A stretch of DNA of 64,000 nt, taken from the NCBI GenBank assembly GCA_015059105.1, contig SVBB01000005.1, positions 1 to 64,000 on the forward strand. The letters are read 5' to 3'. Shown one piece after another: positions 17,144 to 25,461 of the stretch (its first letter is position 1; the number at the start of each line of letters is the position of its first letter). The notes under the pieces are model-generated. The model was given only the letters and a program-made list of their open reading frames with translations, did not search any database and was not told the DNA's origin. The DNA is from Erysipelotrichaceae bacterium (GTDB lineage Bacteria; Bacillota_I; Bacilli_A; RFN20; CAG-826). Both the position numbers and the translations under genes were made by a program.

Positions 17144-18717
17144 TATTCTTCTTTCTTATCAGTTTCTTCATTAGTTTCAGGTTGTTCTATAACTTCTTGA
17201 TTCTCAACCACTTGTGGTTGTTCAACTACTTCAGCAGGGGTTACTTCCTGATTTTCCAGAGGTTGTTCTTCCACTGGTTGATTAGGAATAGGCTCTTCAA
17301 CAACCGGTTCTTTCTGTTCAACCTTTTCTTCTTCAATTTTATTCTTTTCTTGTTTATGTTCTTTTTTATACTCTTTTGCGTCTTTAATGAGGTTTTGTCG
17401 CATCGCTTCAATACGCGCTTCTTCTTCTAAGCGACGTTTCTCTTCTTCAGCGGCTCTTGCTAAAGCTTCTTCTTTCTCTCTTTGAGCGATAATCGCCTTT
17501 GCTTTCTTTTCGAATTCTTGCTGTTCTTTCTTCTTTCTTCTAAGAAGTTTTTCAAGTTCAGCTTTTTCTTTTAAAGCTTTCTTCTTCGCTTCGACATCTT
17601 CTTTGAAGTATTCTTTTTCTTGTTTGTTTGGACGAGATGGCATCTCCACTTTATTGAGATTTGCTAAATAATCGAGATAGCCTTCATCAACTCTTAAGAA
17701 TTCAATTGGGCCTTTATAAAGATCGCCATAAACGAAAGATTCATCATCTAAAGATGTTAAAATCCTTGGTTTATAAGTCTTTGCGGTTTGTTTTAAATAT
17801 TTCTTCTTGTCTTTGGCTTTTAAAGATAGATAATTATACCCCATTAATTTGGCCATTTGTTTCATCTCTTCAGGGGAGAAATCATAGACATCATCATCAA
17901 CTTTATAAGCAACACCTAAGTTGTCATATTTTTCAATGAAGCGATATAACTCATAACAGTTATGATATTTGACATTCTTTCTTAAGATGTTAGTCATTAA
18001 AATAGGCGCTCTCACGTTCTTTTCAGTCTTCATCGCTTTCATAAATGGGGATTTATAGAAATGCTGGACATATTCTCTAATTTCATTGATACGAGAAACG
18101 TAACGGTTAGAGATATCAGCAACTTCTGTTTCTGATTCAGAACGAACTTTCACTTTTGTTTCAACTTCTACTTCTGCCCCATCGATTGTCGTTTTAGATT
18201 TGAAATATAAAACTTCTTCATCGTGAAGAGGAGCAAATTTTTGAATGAATTCATATCTTTTTTCAATGAATAAAACTAATTTACGGACCAAAGTAGCGAT
18301 GAATTTATTTTCATATGTGTGTAAGTCTTGCTCATTATTGATAGTTAAAATCTTGCTAGGAATAACACTACCGTTTTCATTGACTTCTTTAATGAACTGC
18401 GTGTGACTTGCTAAGTGTCTGACCGATTCGGCATTAGTCTTCTTAGCAAGTTCAACAGGGACAATGCTCGTCACTGATTTCGTATTTTCACGTGGATTAT
18501 TGATAATATCACCTAAGTCAGGAATACAGGCTTCAATTTTATTGATCCAAGTCATATCGAAAGAAGATGATTCCAAACGGTCAGAACGCATATATAAGTT
18601 CTTCCCATTTGCGAAACAATCTAAAATATAGGCCCCATCTTTAGACTTATAAATCTGGTCTAATTTGCTTTCGGCTTTTTTAAATAAAATGGAAGTTTGG
18701 CTAGGTTTTTTATTCAT
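17143..18717 (-). CDS. DUF2357/McrC-like protein with long coiled-coil tail
   Basis: 524 residues, no signal peptide. The region about 80-310 includes NNEQDLHTYENKFIATLVRK, a pattern seen in DUF2357 proteins that partner McrB-type ATPases. No PD-(D/E)xK nuclease motif could be found. Residues about 370-470 are a continuous Lys/Glu coiled coil and the last 60 are Pro/Glu/Val-rich and disordered. It is three bases downstream of the McrB-like ATPase gene, so a complex with it at the membrane is likely. Function unknown. Confidence 0.6.
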   Translation of the reverse strand: MNKKPSQTSILFKKAESKLDQIYKSKDGAYILDCFANGKNLYMRSDRLESSSFDMTWINKIEACIPDLGDIINNPRENTKSVTSIVPVELAKKTNAESVRHLASHTQFIKEVNENGSVIPSKILTINNEQDLHTYENKFIATLVRKLVLFIEKRYEFIQKFAPLHDEEVLYFKSKTTIDGAEVEVETKVKVRSESETEVADISNRYVSRINEIREYVQHFYKSPFMKAMKTEKNVRAPILMTNILRKNVKYHNCYELYRFIEKYDNLGVAYKVDDDVYDFSPEEMKQMAKLMGYNYLSLKAKDKKKYLKQTAKTYKPRILTSLDDESFVYGDLYKGPIEFLRVDEGYLDYLANLNKVEMPSRPNKQEKEYFKEDVEAKKKALKEKAELEKLLRRKKKEQQEFEKKAKAIIAQREKEEALARAAEEEKRRLEEEARIEAMRQNLIKDAKEYKKEHKQEKNKIEEEKVEQKEPVVEEPIPNQPVEEQPLENQEVTPAEVVEQPQVVENQEVIEQPETNEETDKKEE

Positions 18718-18719
18718 AA

Positions 18720-20252
18720 TTAGTAGTTTTTAATAAATCCGTCGATAGTCGCATGAGACATTGGGAAAGTGTTCTTGCCGTATAATTTGTCGAGCTGCGT
18801 GTTAAGCTCTTTTAATTCATCTTTTAAGAATGCTAAGTTAAGAGATTCAAATTTCTTTAAAATCTTATTGGCAAAGATGAAATCAAAGCCATCTGATTCT
18901 TTACCGCCACACGCAACATAAACAGGGATGAATGTAGTGAGTTGTTTTAAAATACGGTTACCAAAGGCCAACTTGAATTTCTTGATGACGAAGTTATCCA
19001 AAGCATTGAACTTATCGAGCATTGCATCAGAGATTGGATATTGGTTAATCGCATCATCAAACAAGGCTTTTAATTGGTTATAAGGAACATTGATTGGGTC
19101 TTGATATTCCGCATCAAATGGTCTGCCTTTATCGTCGAAGAAAAGGGAAATCGCACGGTCATAGACCTTATCAGAAATAGTAAATGTCGAATCATCGTTA
19201 TTCGCCGTGCCGAAGAATACGACATTTTGAGGAATTAATAATTTACCTTCTTTTAAATTGATAGGGTCACCAGGTTGAGTAGAGGGGATTAAATCGATTA
19301 ACCAATCGGAAGTATCTCTCATTTCCATAATGGATAAGAATTCCGCGAAGTAATATTCAATACGGGCTAAGTTCATTTCATCGAGGACGATGACATCTAA
19401 GTCTTTTCTATATGTAGTAACATATAATGCTTTTAAAAATTCCGATTCATTAAATTTCTTTGTGAATTCGTTATAGTAACCTAAAAGTTCACTTCTATCT
19501 TTCCAAGATGGTTGGACTGGAATGATGGCTGAGTCGAAGTTAAAGAATTTACCAAGGACATAGGCTAAAGAAGTTTTACCAGTACCAGAGATACCTTCTA
19601 AGATGATTAATTTAGAAGTAGCTATACCAGCGAATAATTGTCTAATTGTTTCAATCTTATAGTATAAGTGTTCTTGGCTAGCCGCATAGTTTCTTAAAGA
19701 ATTACATAATTCTTCAAGTGATAAACCATCTTTAAATGGAATAGTCATATCGACACCTTTATAGGCTTTATCAACATGGACGAGTTTTGGGAAGCGGGAA
19801 TTGAGTTCATCAACATCGACTTGTTGTTCTTCGTTTTCCCCACTTTGCTTACCATCTTCAGGTTTTAAACCCATATAACCAACTTTTAAATTCAATATTT
19901 TATCTTTTTCTTGAACAGCTGTATATAGTTCATAATTGAGTCTTTCGACTTGGCTTTGAAGTTCATCTTTATCAACTTCTCTTTTATAGAATTTGACATA
20001 TTTTCTAATAAGGATGAAAATCAAAAATCCAATACCGGCGATTAAAGCGATGAAAAGGATTAAAAATAAGACCCAGAAGAACCAACCCCAGAAACCAAAT
20101 TCAGGGGAATAAGATCCAAAGATGGAACCATAGGAATCAAAATTACCAGGAACATCCGCCCAAGGGGAGGCAAAAACTTTATTGAAGAATCTTCCTAAAT
20201 CTGAGAAGAATCTTATCACCATTTCTTTTAAATATTCGAAATATGCACTCAT
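18720..20252 (-). CDS. Membrane-anchored McrB-like AAA+ ATPase
   Basis: 510 residues. One strong transmembrane segment (about 55-84) and a short coiled coil precede an AAA+ domain. Walker A is EGISGTGKTS (Lys226). The Walker B/second-motif run VIVLDEMNLARIEYYFAEFL is the McrB signature, and sensor 1 lies in FFGTANNDDSTF. McrB ATPases normally drive a restriction nuclease. Here the ATPase sits in the membrane within an export operon next to a DUF2357 protein, suggesting energy-driven assembly or remodelling of the surface structure (inference). Confidence 0.82.
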   Translation of the reverse strand: MSAYFEYLKEMVIRFFSDLGRFFNKVFASPWADVPGNFDSYGSIFGSYSPEFGFWGWFFWVLFLILFIALIAGIGFLIFILIRKYVKFYKREVDKDELQSQVERLNYELYTAVQEKDKILNLKVGYMGLKPEDGKQSGENEEQQVDVDELNSRFPKLVHVDKAYKGVDMTIPFKDGLSLEELCNSLRNYAASQEHLYYKIETIRQLFAGIATSKLIILEGISGTGKTSLAYVLGKFFNFDSAIIPVQPSWKDRSELLGYYNEFTKKFNESEFLKALYVTTYRKDLDVIVLDEMNLARIEYYFAEFLSIMEMRDTSDWLIDLIPSTQPGDPINLKEGKLLIPQNVVFFGTANNDDSTFTISDKVYDRAISLFFDDKGRPFDAEYQDPINVPYNQLKALFDDAINQYPISDAMLDKFNALDNFVIKKFKLAFGNRILKQLTTFIPVYVACGGKESDGFDFIFANKILKKFESLNLAFLKDELKELNTQLDKLYGKNTFPMSHATIDGFIKNY

Positions 20253-20254
20253 AA

Positions 20255-21301
20255 CTACATCTCCCTTAAAATTTTGAATCCCAGTTCGAGACCGAAGCTA
20301 GCACCCATATGCGCGTTAGTACAATCTAGATCCCAACCTTCCATATAGAAGGAGAGAACGATTCTTTTTGGAATGTTGTGATACATTGGAATAATCACAT
20401 TATCTAATTCATCTAACGAATAGCTTTTCTCTTTTGCTATTTCTATTCCATTAGTTAGCGATTTTTCTTGGTTATAGCGATATACACCTTTTTTATCTCT
20501 CGCATTGAAGGAGGTTTCTTCGCCAACTAATTCGCTATCTTGATCAAGTGGTTCGTCATATACCACCTTGTCACGATTATTTATTTCTCCAAATACCGTT
20601 TCATATAATTTGCCATCAGTGACGTAATATGAGTAATATCCAGTTTTTTCTAAGTCTAACTTACCCCCGAGAAGAACATCATTTTCATCCTTATATGGAT
20701 CGATGATGTAGAAACGGTAATCATTTTCATCAGGGACGAGTATTGATACTCTCATGCATTTTTTCAAGTTGTTAAGTCTAGTAAGTATCTCATCAACTGT
20801 ATATTCAGGATATCGAGGAGCGATTTGTTCCGCTCTTACTTTATTTTTTTCGATATCTTCACTTATTTTGAACATCTCTTTATCAAGAGTGACATAGGCA
20901 TCATCATCAACCTTGAGATATAACTCTTGAGTGAATAACCCTTTTGTCGCTATCGAGTGACTTGGTCGTCCATCTTTATCGACAAACGGCATATCATATC
21001 GGTATAACTCAGGATTAGCTTTCTTTTCTTTGATCCACAAGTTACTATCCATTGAGGAACAAGGATCGAACATTCCGGAATCGGTGAGTTCTTCATATCT
21101 AAGTGAGCTTTTATATTCGCCATCTCTATCTGGAGAAATAACCAAGTTTCTTTCATCATGAACGGATATGTCTATACCCGCGATTTCAACTCGCGCGCTT
21201 GACGCGTACCACGCGTACGAAAAAGAGAGGGAGGTAACCCCAATTGAGATTACCCCTAAAATACTAGCTATCGTAATTCTTTTTCGTTGTTTGTCGTTCA
21301 T
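20255..21301 (-). CDS. SipW-type exported fibre-like protein 4
   Basis: 348 residues. The hydrophobic start (about 8-35) ends in SLSFSYAWYASSARVEIAG, the same AWY-type junction as its neighbours and comparable to TasA/camelysin precursors. The C-terminus has FYMEGWDLDCTN followed by an FGLELGFKIL strand, the family hallmark here. The middle is charged and less hydrophobic than in its paralogues. ATGA overlap with the upstream subunit gene. Probably a minor subunit or cap; direct evidence is lacking. Confidence 0.7.
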   Translation of the reverse strand: MNDKQRKRITIASILGVISIGVTSLSFSYAWYASSARVEIAGIDISVHDERNLVISPDRDGEYKSSLRYEELTDSGMFDPCSSMDSNLWIKEKKANPELYRYDMPFVDKDGRPSHSIATKGLFTQELYLKVDDDAYVTLDKEMFKISEDIEKNKVRAEQIAPRYPEYTVDEILTRLNNLKKCMRVSILVPDENDYRFYIIDPYKDENDVLLGGKLDLEKTGYYSYYVTDGKLYETVFGEINNRDKVVYDEPLDQDSELVGEETSFNARDKKGVYRYNQEKSLTNGIEIAKEKSYSLDELDNVIIPMYHNIPKRIVLSFYMEGWDLDCTNAHMGASFGLELGFKILREM

Positions 21302-22467
21302 AATCGAGAAATTTGGAATTGTAACCCTAGGTTAAAGGAGTGATGATTCTCCTGGTCGATCACGTGGTGATCCCATCCTTCTAACCATATGGTTACGTCT
21401 AAGTTAGCGACGCCATTAACAGCATCTGTTGCACATACTGGTTTGCCCCATGAAAGAGCACCATTATCATCGATAGGCTTCACCGTCCCAATAGTATCAT
21501 AATTTTGATACTTCGCATGTAAATCGGCGAATGAGGCAGGACGTAAAGTATTTTTAAAATACTTTGATGAGAAAGTCGTCAGTTCATCCGTCTTTCCCGT
21601 TAAGTTGAAGTCTTGAATAGTAGCCGAACTAGTATCCCCTTGATCAACAGTTTCAATTGCTAAGATTTCATCTTCAGTTTCGTATTCGGTTTCACCGTAT
21701 ACAATATTGTAACTATGACCATTCTTCTCATAAGTATCGTAATAACCGTTACCAGAAATATCTAATAACCCTGCAACTGCAGTTTTTCCCTTGCTAGTGT
21801 TAGTATCAGATGGATTGATTAAGTATTTAACAGGCGCAAAGTTTAATACTTCATCGTTAACAGTAGCCTGTTGACCAGAAGTAAACATTCTAATCGCCTT
21901 ATATACTTCTCCGTCTTTTTCCGCGTCAGAAGCTTGAACCTTGGTATCAGATAACCAAATGTTCTCCCCTTTCGCGTAATCTTTAACATTGGAACTATTA
22001 TATCTAATAATCCTAAACGCTAATGGGATATAGACGTATTTTTTAGTATCAGCAGTATAAGAATTAAACGGGGTGCCAGATACAAGCGGATTCTTTAAAG
22101 ATAAGTCACCGCTTGTATAACTACCGGAAGTGACTGGTTCTAATTTATTAGAAGCATAGACTTTTTCATCTTCCAAGTATGTTTTGATGATTTCAGCAGG
22201 TAACCCTGCTCCAGCGTCGCACCAGTAATAGGATTGACCAGCGACATCTTCTCGTTTCATACCTAAAGTACCGAGATTGGGATCATCTGTTTTGATACCA
22301 ATCTGCAGTTGTTCAGAGCTCGCCACAGAAGTGCCTTGGTAAGAGATGCTTACTCTAGTAGAGTAGGCCCACCATGCTAGAGACCCGGATATAGTCCCTG
22401 CAAACCCAAGGAAAACGAGTGACGTTAGCCCAATAGATAGAAACGATATTCTTCTCTTGGTCTTCAT
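21298..22467 (-). CDS. SipW-type exported fibre-like protein 3
   Basis: 389 residues. Signal segment about 5-35 ends in TISGSLAWWAYSTRVSISYQ. The mature part is Thr/Ser/Asn/Tyr-rich and lacks cysteine apart from two dispersed residues. Its C-terminus reads IWLEGWDHHVIDQENHHSFN and ends in a beta strand LGLQFQIS. GAAAGG ribosome site. A 99-base gap upstream carries a GCATACGCGT motif also found at both c-di-GMP promoters. Same family as the three adjacent genes. Confidence 0.75.
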   Translation of the reverse strand: MKTKRRISFLSIGLTSLVFLGFAGTISGSLAWWAYSTRVSISYQGTSVASSEQLQIGIKTDDPNLGTLGMKREDVAGQSYYWCDAGAGLPAEIIKTYLEDEKVYASNKLEPVTSGSYTSGDLSLKNPLVSGTPFNSYTADTKKYVYIPLAFRIIRYNSSNVKDYAKGENIWLSDTKVQASDAEKDGEVYKAIRMFTSGQQATVNDEVLNFAPVKYLINPSDTNTSKGKTAVAGLLDISGNGYYDTYEKNGHSYNIVYGETEYETEDEILAIETVDQGDTSSATIQDFNLTGKTDELTTFSSKYFKNTLRPASFADLHAKYQNYDTIGTVKPIDDNGALSWGKPVCATDAVNGVANLDVTIWLEGWDHHVIDQENHHSFNLGLQFQISRL

Positions 22468-22510
22468 CCTGCTACCTTTCGTTTTAAATTGTTTTTTATG
22501 TAAGGCTTAA

Positions 22511-22522
22511 AGACGCGTATGC
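22511..22522. promoter_or_regulatory. Third copy of a CGCATA/CGCG motif
   Basis: The minus-strand GCATACGCGTCT matches the core of motifs located inside the spacers of the two riboswitch promoters. It lies in the only sizeable gap of the subunit genes and might mark an internal promoter. Confidence 0.3.
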
Positions 22523-22566
22523 ACGTGGGATTAAACCTAATGTGTTGTATTAATTGTTAATTGAGA

Positions 22567-23544
22567 TTAACGATCTGCTTTGCAAGCAAATTGTAATTGA
22601 ATATTGAAGTTTTGAGCAATGTAATCAGTTGACCAAGTAGCATTTTCTCCACCGAGTTTGTCCCAACCTTCAAGCCAAATTCTAACAGTTAATACTTCAT
22701 TGACTTTACAAATAGCTTTTGCAGCAATATCATCATCAGAGTCTAAATCATAAACATGATTCTTTAATTCATCTTGAGTGAGAACCCAGCTATCATGAGC
22801 ATCTGTAGAGTAGGAACTTTCAGACACTGAAGTATCGTTAGAGTATTTGATTAATTTGCTTGAATCAGTGTTATCTGAATCAGTGCAATCCCAAAGCATA
22901 GTATCTGGACCAGTGCTATTACCATTAAGATCCAAATTACCTTCAGTTAATGTTTTTAAACCAGCTCCAGACTTTTCTTTGCCTAGTAAAGCCTTAGCTT
23001 TTCCAGCGCTATTTAAGAATGCAACTCTAACAGCACTTGAGACATCTTTTGTGTGAGTTTCGTCAGTCACTGGAACAATAGCGAAATGTGATAAATAGAT
23101 ATTTCTAGCATCGCTAGTTGGTGCGGCCCAAGCAGAACCATCAGTACTTTCTTGGAATCTAAAGTCAAAACTTAAATCAACGTATGGTGCTGTTTCAGTT
23201 GAACCAAATGCTGGTAATTGAGCAACTTGATAAACTGGGTGTTTTAAGAAGGCTAAAGTATCACCTTCAGATCCTGTACCAGCAGTTCTTTTAATTGTTG
23301 TTGGTAGGAAATTGCTTGGACCAACTACAACTTTTTGTTTCCAATCAGTTTCTTGATGTGAAGCAGCGTGTTGTACGATTTGTAATCTACCTAATGTGCC
23401 AGCGCTAGTACCTTGGATTAAAGCAGCCGCTCTAGTGGAATATTGATACCACGCGACAGATCCAGAAATTGATCCGGCTAAGCCTGCTCCCATTGCTAAC
23501 GCTAATACAGAGACTACAACTTTCTTTTTGTTATTCGTTTTCAT
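22567..23544 (-). CDS. SipW-type exported fibre-like protein 2 (probable major subunit)
   Basis: 325 residues. Signal segment about 8-33 ends in GSISGSVAWYQYSTRAAAL. The mature protein is rich in A, S, T, D and G with few basic residues, as in major fibre subunits. The C-terminal signature is IWLEGWDKLGGENATWSTDY followed by FNIQLQFAC. It overlaps the first subunit gene by 14 bases. TasA-like fibre formation is inferred from signal type, composition and the adjacent SipW peptidase. Confidence 0.78.
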   Translation of the reverse strand: MKTNNKKKVVVSVLALAMGAGLAGSISGSVAWYQYSTRAAALIQGTSAGTLGRLQIVQHAASHQETDWKQKVVVGPSNFLPTTIKRTAGTGSEGDTLAFLKHPVYQVAQLPAFGSTETAPYVDLSFDFRFQESTDGSAWAAPTSDARNIYLSHFAIVPVTDETHTKDVSSAVRVAFLNSAGKAKALLGKEKSGAGLKTLTEGNLDLNGNSTGPDTMLWDCTDSDNTDSSKLIKYSNDTSVSESSYSTDAHDSWVLTQDELKNHVYDLDSDDDIAAKAICKVNEVLTVRIWLEGWDKLGGENATWSTDYIAQNFNIQLQFACKADR

Positions 23545-24376
23545 ATGCGTTTATTTCAACTCCTAATTTTATTGTTGCACCTTGAGGTGCCATACCGCCG
23601 GATTGAGGATCATAACCCTCGATCCATGCGACAATTGTGTATCGATTCATATCACTTTGATTGAAGTATTTAACTGGTATACTTGTGACAACGTTCTCAC
23701 TTTTGAATTCAGTAGCAAATCCTGGGAATGGTACGCCTGTGTCTTCCGCGAGTTCGGGTGATATGGAAATATATTCCTTATTTGTAATATTCCCGTCCAA
23801 GTCGGTTTTTGTCTTTTCACTTGCTAATGCATATACTTCGTAATTATGGCTATTAACATCATAACCATCATTCTGATAAAGCATTACGCGTATCATACTA
23901 TCAAGATAGACTGGTCGGCCATCAAGCATGGCTGGTTTTGATTCAACAATGCGAACTGTCAAATTGTAATCCGCGGAAATCGTGCCCATATTCTTAATGA
24001 AGAACGTGTATTTGAAGAATTTCATTGAAATGTCAGAACTTTCTCCAATGTTATACGGCGTTGTTTCATTATCGACTACGTCGTCTGACGGTAGAGCTCT
24101 AAACGTCATCTGGTCAAACGCCTTCAATGTGTCGACTTTAAGGAATGAACTAACCACTCCGTCTCTACCATCTTCAGTCTTTCCAGTAAGGTATTCCTGA
24201 TTGTTAGATAAGGAGATTTTGACGTTTCCTGTGTTGAGGGATATGGTGAAACTTCCTGAGACGTTTCCTAAGAATGAGACTAAAATCAACGTGCTAATAC
24301 CGATGGTACCTAACCCCGATACAATAGCCGCTATCTTTTTCCTCTTTCTTTTTTTAACATAACCGTTTTCAATCAT
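23531..24376 (-). CDS. SipW-type exported fibre-like protein 1, first gene of the c-di-GMP operon
   Basis: 281 residues. Basic start KKRKRKK, hydrophobic helix about 16-36, then LGNVSGSFTISLNTGNVKIS. Here the AWF/AWY junction is replaced by SFTIS, so its processing may differ from its paralogues. The C-terminus carries VAWIEGYDPQSGGMAPQGAT and a closing strand IKLGVEINAY. First gene behind the riboswitch, it may be an anchor or initiator. No strong ribosome site precedes the ATG. Confidence 0.75.
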   Translation of the reverse strand: MIENGYVKKRKRKKIAAIVSGLGTIGISTLILVSFLGNVSGSFTISLNTGNVKISLSNNQEYLTGKTEDGRDGVVSSFLKVDTLKAFDQMTFRALPSDDVVDNETTPYNIGESSDISMKFFKYTFFIKNMGTISADYNLTVRIVESKPAMLDGRPVYLDSMIRVMLYQNDGYDVNSHNYEVYALASEKTKTDLDGNITNKEYISISPELAEDTGVPFPGFATEFKSENVVTSIPVKYFNQSDMNRYTIVAWIEGYDPQSGGMAPQGATIKLGVEINAYENE

Positions 24377-24439
24377 AATAATATGTTGCTCTCATCAAAA
24401 TACGCTTTTGAATCGAGCTATTGTGTCCCATGGGATTAA

Positions 24440-24562
24440 TAAAAGCCAGTGCCTATCATCCAATACATTGGCGGATTATTCATCCCTAAGGCAGCTGGCT
24501 ATCTTAGTTATTATAAGACCCTTTAGTTTTGCGACCCCATATCACTATGAGTGTGCTTTTAG
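24440..24562 (-). promoter_or_regulatory. c-di-GMP-I (GEMM-I) riboswitch with overlapping terminator
   Basis: On the minus strand: GCACAC, a P2 hairpin, GGTCGCAAAAC, then AAAGGGTC...AAGATAGCCAGCTGCC, matching the GEMM-I conserved skeleton (GCA-, -ACGCAAAGC-, -GATAGCCAG-TGCC). The same 3' strand (AGCCAGCTGCCT, 24488-24500) pairs with AGGCACTGGCT (24443-24454) to form a terminator followed by TTTTATT. Ligand binding would hold the 3' strand in the aptamer and prevent termination, so this is an ON switch. It controls the 16-kb operon. Confidence 0.93.
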
Positions 24563-24571
24563 CTCGGCCTT

Positions 24572-24600
24572 AATTTAACGCATATATCGCGTGTTGTCAA
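24572..24600 (-). promoter_or_regulatory. Promoter of the 16-kb c-di-GMP operon
   Basis: TTGACA, 17-base spacer, TAAATT. The spacer carries CGCATATATCGCGTGT (24579-24594, read on the plus strand), close to the motif in the promoter at 27.3 kb. The start point falls just before the aptamer. Confidence 0.8.
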
Positions 24601-24664
24601 GAGTCTTTCGAAAATTATTTTTTAAAATAAAAAACCAAAAAATGAGAATTGCTTATTAATAATA

Positions 24665-24685
24665 AAAAAAAGTGGGGTTACCACT
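24665..24685 (-). terminator. Terminator of the small membrane protein gene
   Basis: AGTGG-GGTTA-CCACT-type stem (minus strand AAGTGGTAACCCCACTT) followed by a run of T, overlapping the stop codon of the 115-residue gene. Confidence 0.75.
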
Positions 24686-25032
24686 TATTCATCTTTGTTT
24701 AGGTCTTTGAGAAGTTCTTTCTTAAGGGCTTCTTTTTGTTCATCAGAGAGATCGCTGACTTGCACAGGTTCTTTCTTTGTGCTCTTACGAACGTAGATGA
24801 CAAGTCCAATCACGTTAGCAGCAAGAAGAACGAACAATGGAACGACGAAGGCTACTCCGTAAACCCATGGTTGGAGATTCACTAACCAGCCAACAAAACC
24901 AGTCATCGCTTGTCTTTCCACATCACTCTTACCAGCATTCGCGAGCATGATGATACTTAAAACGAATAAAAAGATAGTGACAGCAACATCAACTGATATT
25001 CCGCAGATAAATAGCACTTTCTTCTTATTCAT
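24685..25032 (-). CDS. Small two-helix membrane protein sharing a C-terminal motif with the signal peptidase
   Basis: 115 residues from the ATG at 25032; a TTG three codons earlier is less likely. Helices at about 5-30 and 50-80, short basic loop, then the tail SDLSDEQKEALKKELLKDL. A near-identical tail (LSDKDRERLKKELLEEML) ends the SipW-type peptidase of the same locus. It sits between the two divergent fibre operons as a monocistron with its own terminator. Possibly an accessory or anchoring factor for the peptidase; inference only. Confidence 0.65.
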   Translation of the reverse strand: MNKKKVLFICGISVDVAVTIFLFVLSIIMLANAGKSDVERQAMTGFVGWLVNLQPWVYGVAFVVPLFVLLAANVIGLVIYVRKSTKKEPVQVSDLSDEQKEALKKELLKDLNKDE

Positions 25033-25304
25033 GGTCAGCAAAAGCTTTCTACGATTATATATGTTATACCACTACTTCAATTTTTCAAAACATTTTTTTA
25101 TCTTATATTATAAGGATTTTTTATTTTTAACATACATTTACGCATTTGCATTTGTATCATTTATATACTTTTGTCCATATAACCTAAATATTAAATATCT
25201 TCTTTTTAAATAAAAACATATAAAAATCTAATATTCCTTATGTGTTGAAAGTAACGATCAACCAAGAAAAAAATAACAAACAAGCTTTGCTTAATAAAAA
25301 ATAT
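25033..25304. other. AT-rich gap between divergent units
   Basis: Very AT-rich DNA with no supported gene. It holds the probable promoter of the small membrane protein gene (TATAAT on the minus strand near 25055-25060). Nothing else recognised. Confidence 0.5.
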
Positions 25305-25334
25305 TTGACGAAATATGGTTTTTGCTTCTACAAT
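25305..25334 (+). promoter_or_regulatory. Promoter of the 318-residue fibre-like gene
   Basis: TTGACG, 18-base spacer, TACAAT. Expected start about 25341, leaving a leader of roughly 120 bases. Confidence 0.75.
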
Positions 25335-25335
25335 G

Positions 25336-25438
25336 ATTATGCTGAACGAAAGCGATTAGGACGTCCCATCCTTATTGGCGACATGCGAGGCAAATTATAG
25401 CTATCATCCATTCAATTAAAACAAGTTGAATGATTTTT
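25336..25438 (+). promoter_or_regulatory. Structured leader with terminator, unidentified class
   Basis: The leader can fold with ATGAT...GCT pairing AGC...ATCAT as closing stem and a GGACGTCC palindrome within. It ends in CATTCAA (25409-25415)/TTGAATG (25426-25432) followed by TTTTT, a terminator just before the ribosome site. This is the layout of a riboswitch or attenuator. It lacks the conserved bases of c-di-GMP-I and does not match my recollection of c-di-GMP-II or other common classes. Confidence 0.5.
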
Positions 25439-25461
25439 GTCGTTTAATATAAGGAGAAATT

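Noticed and set aside
17143-20252. McrBC restriction system
   Set aside because: No nuclease motif was found in the DUF2357-like protein, the ATPase is membrane-anchored, and the genes are embedded in an export operon.
25336-25438. Third c-di-GMP-I riboswitch
   Set aside because: The required GACGCAAAGC and GATAGCCAG elements are absent; only the promoter and terminator layout is shared.
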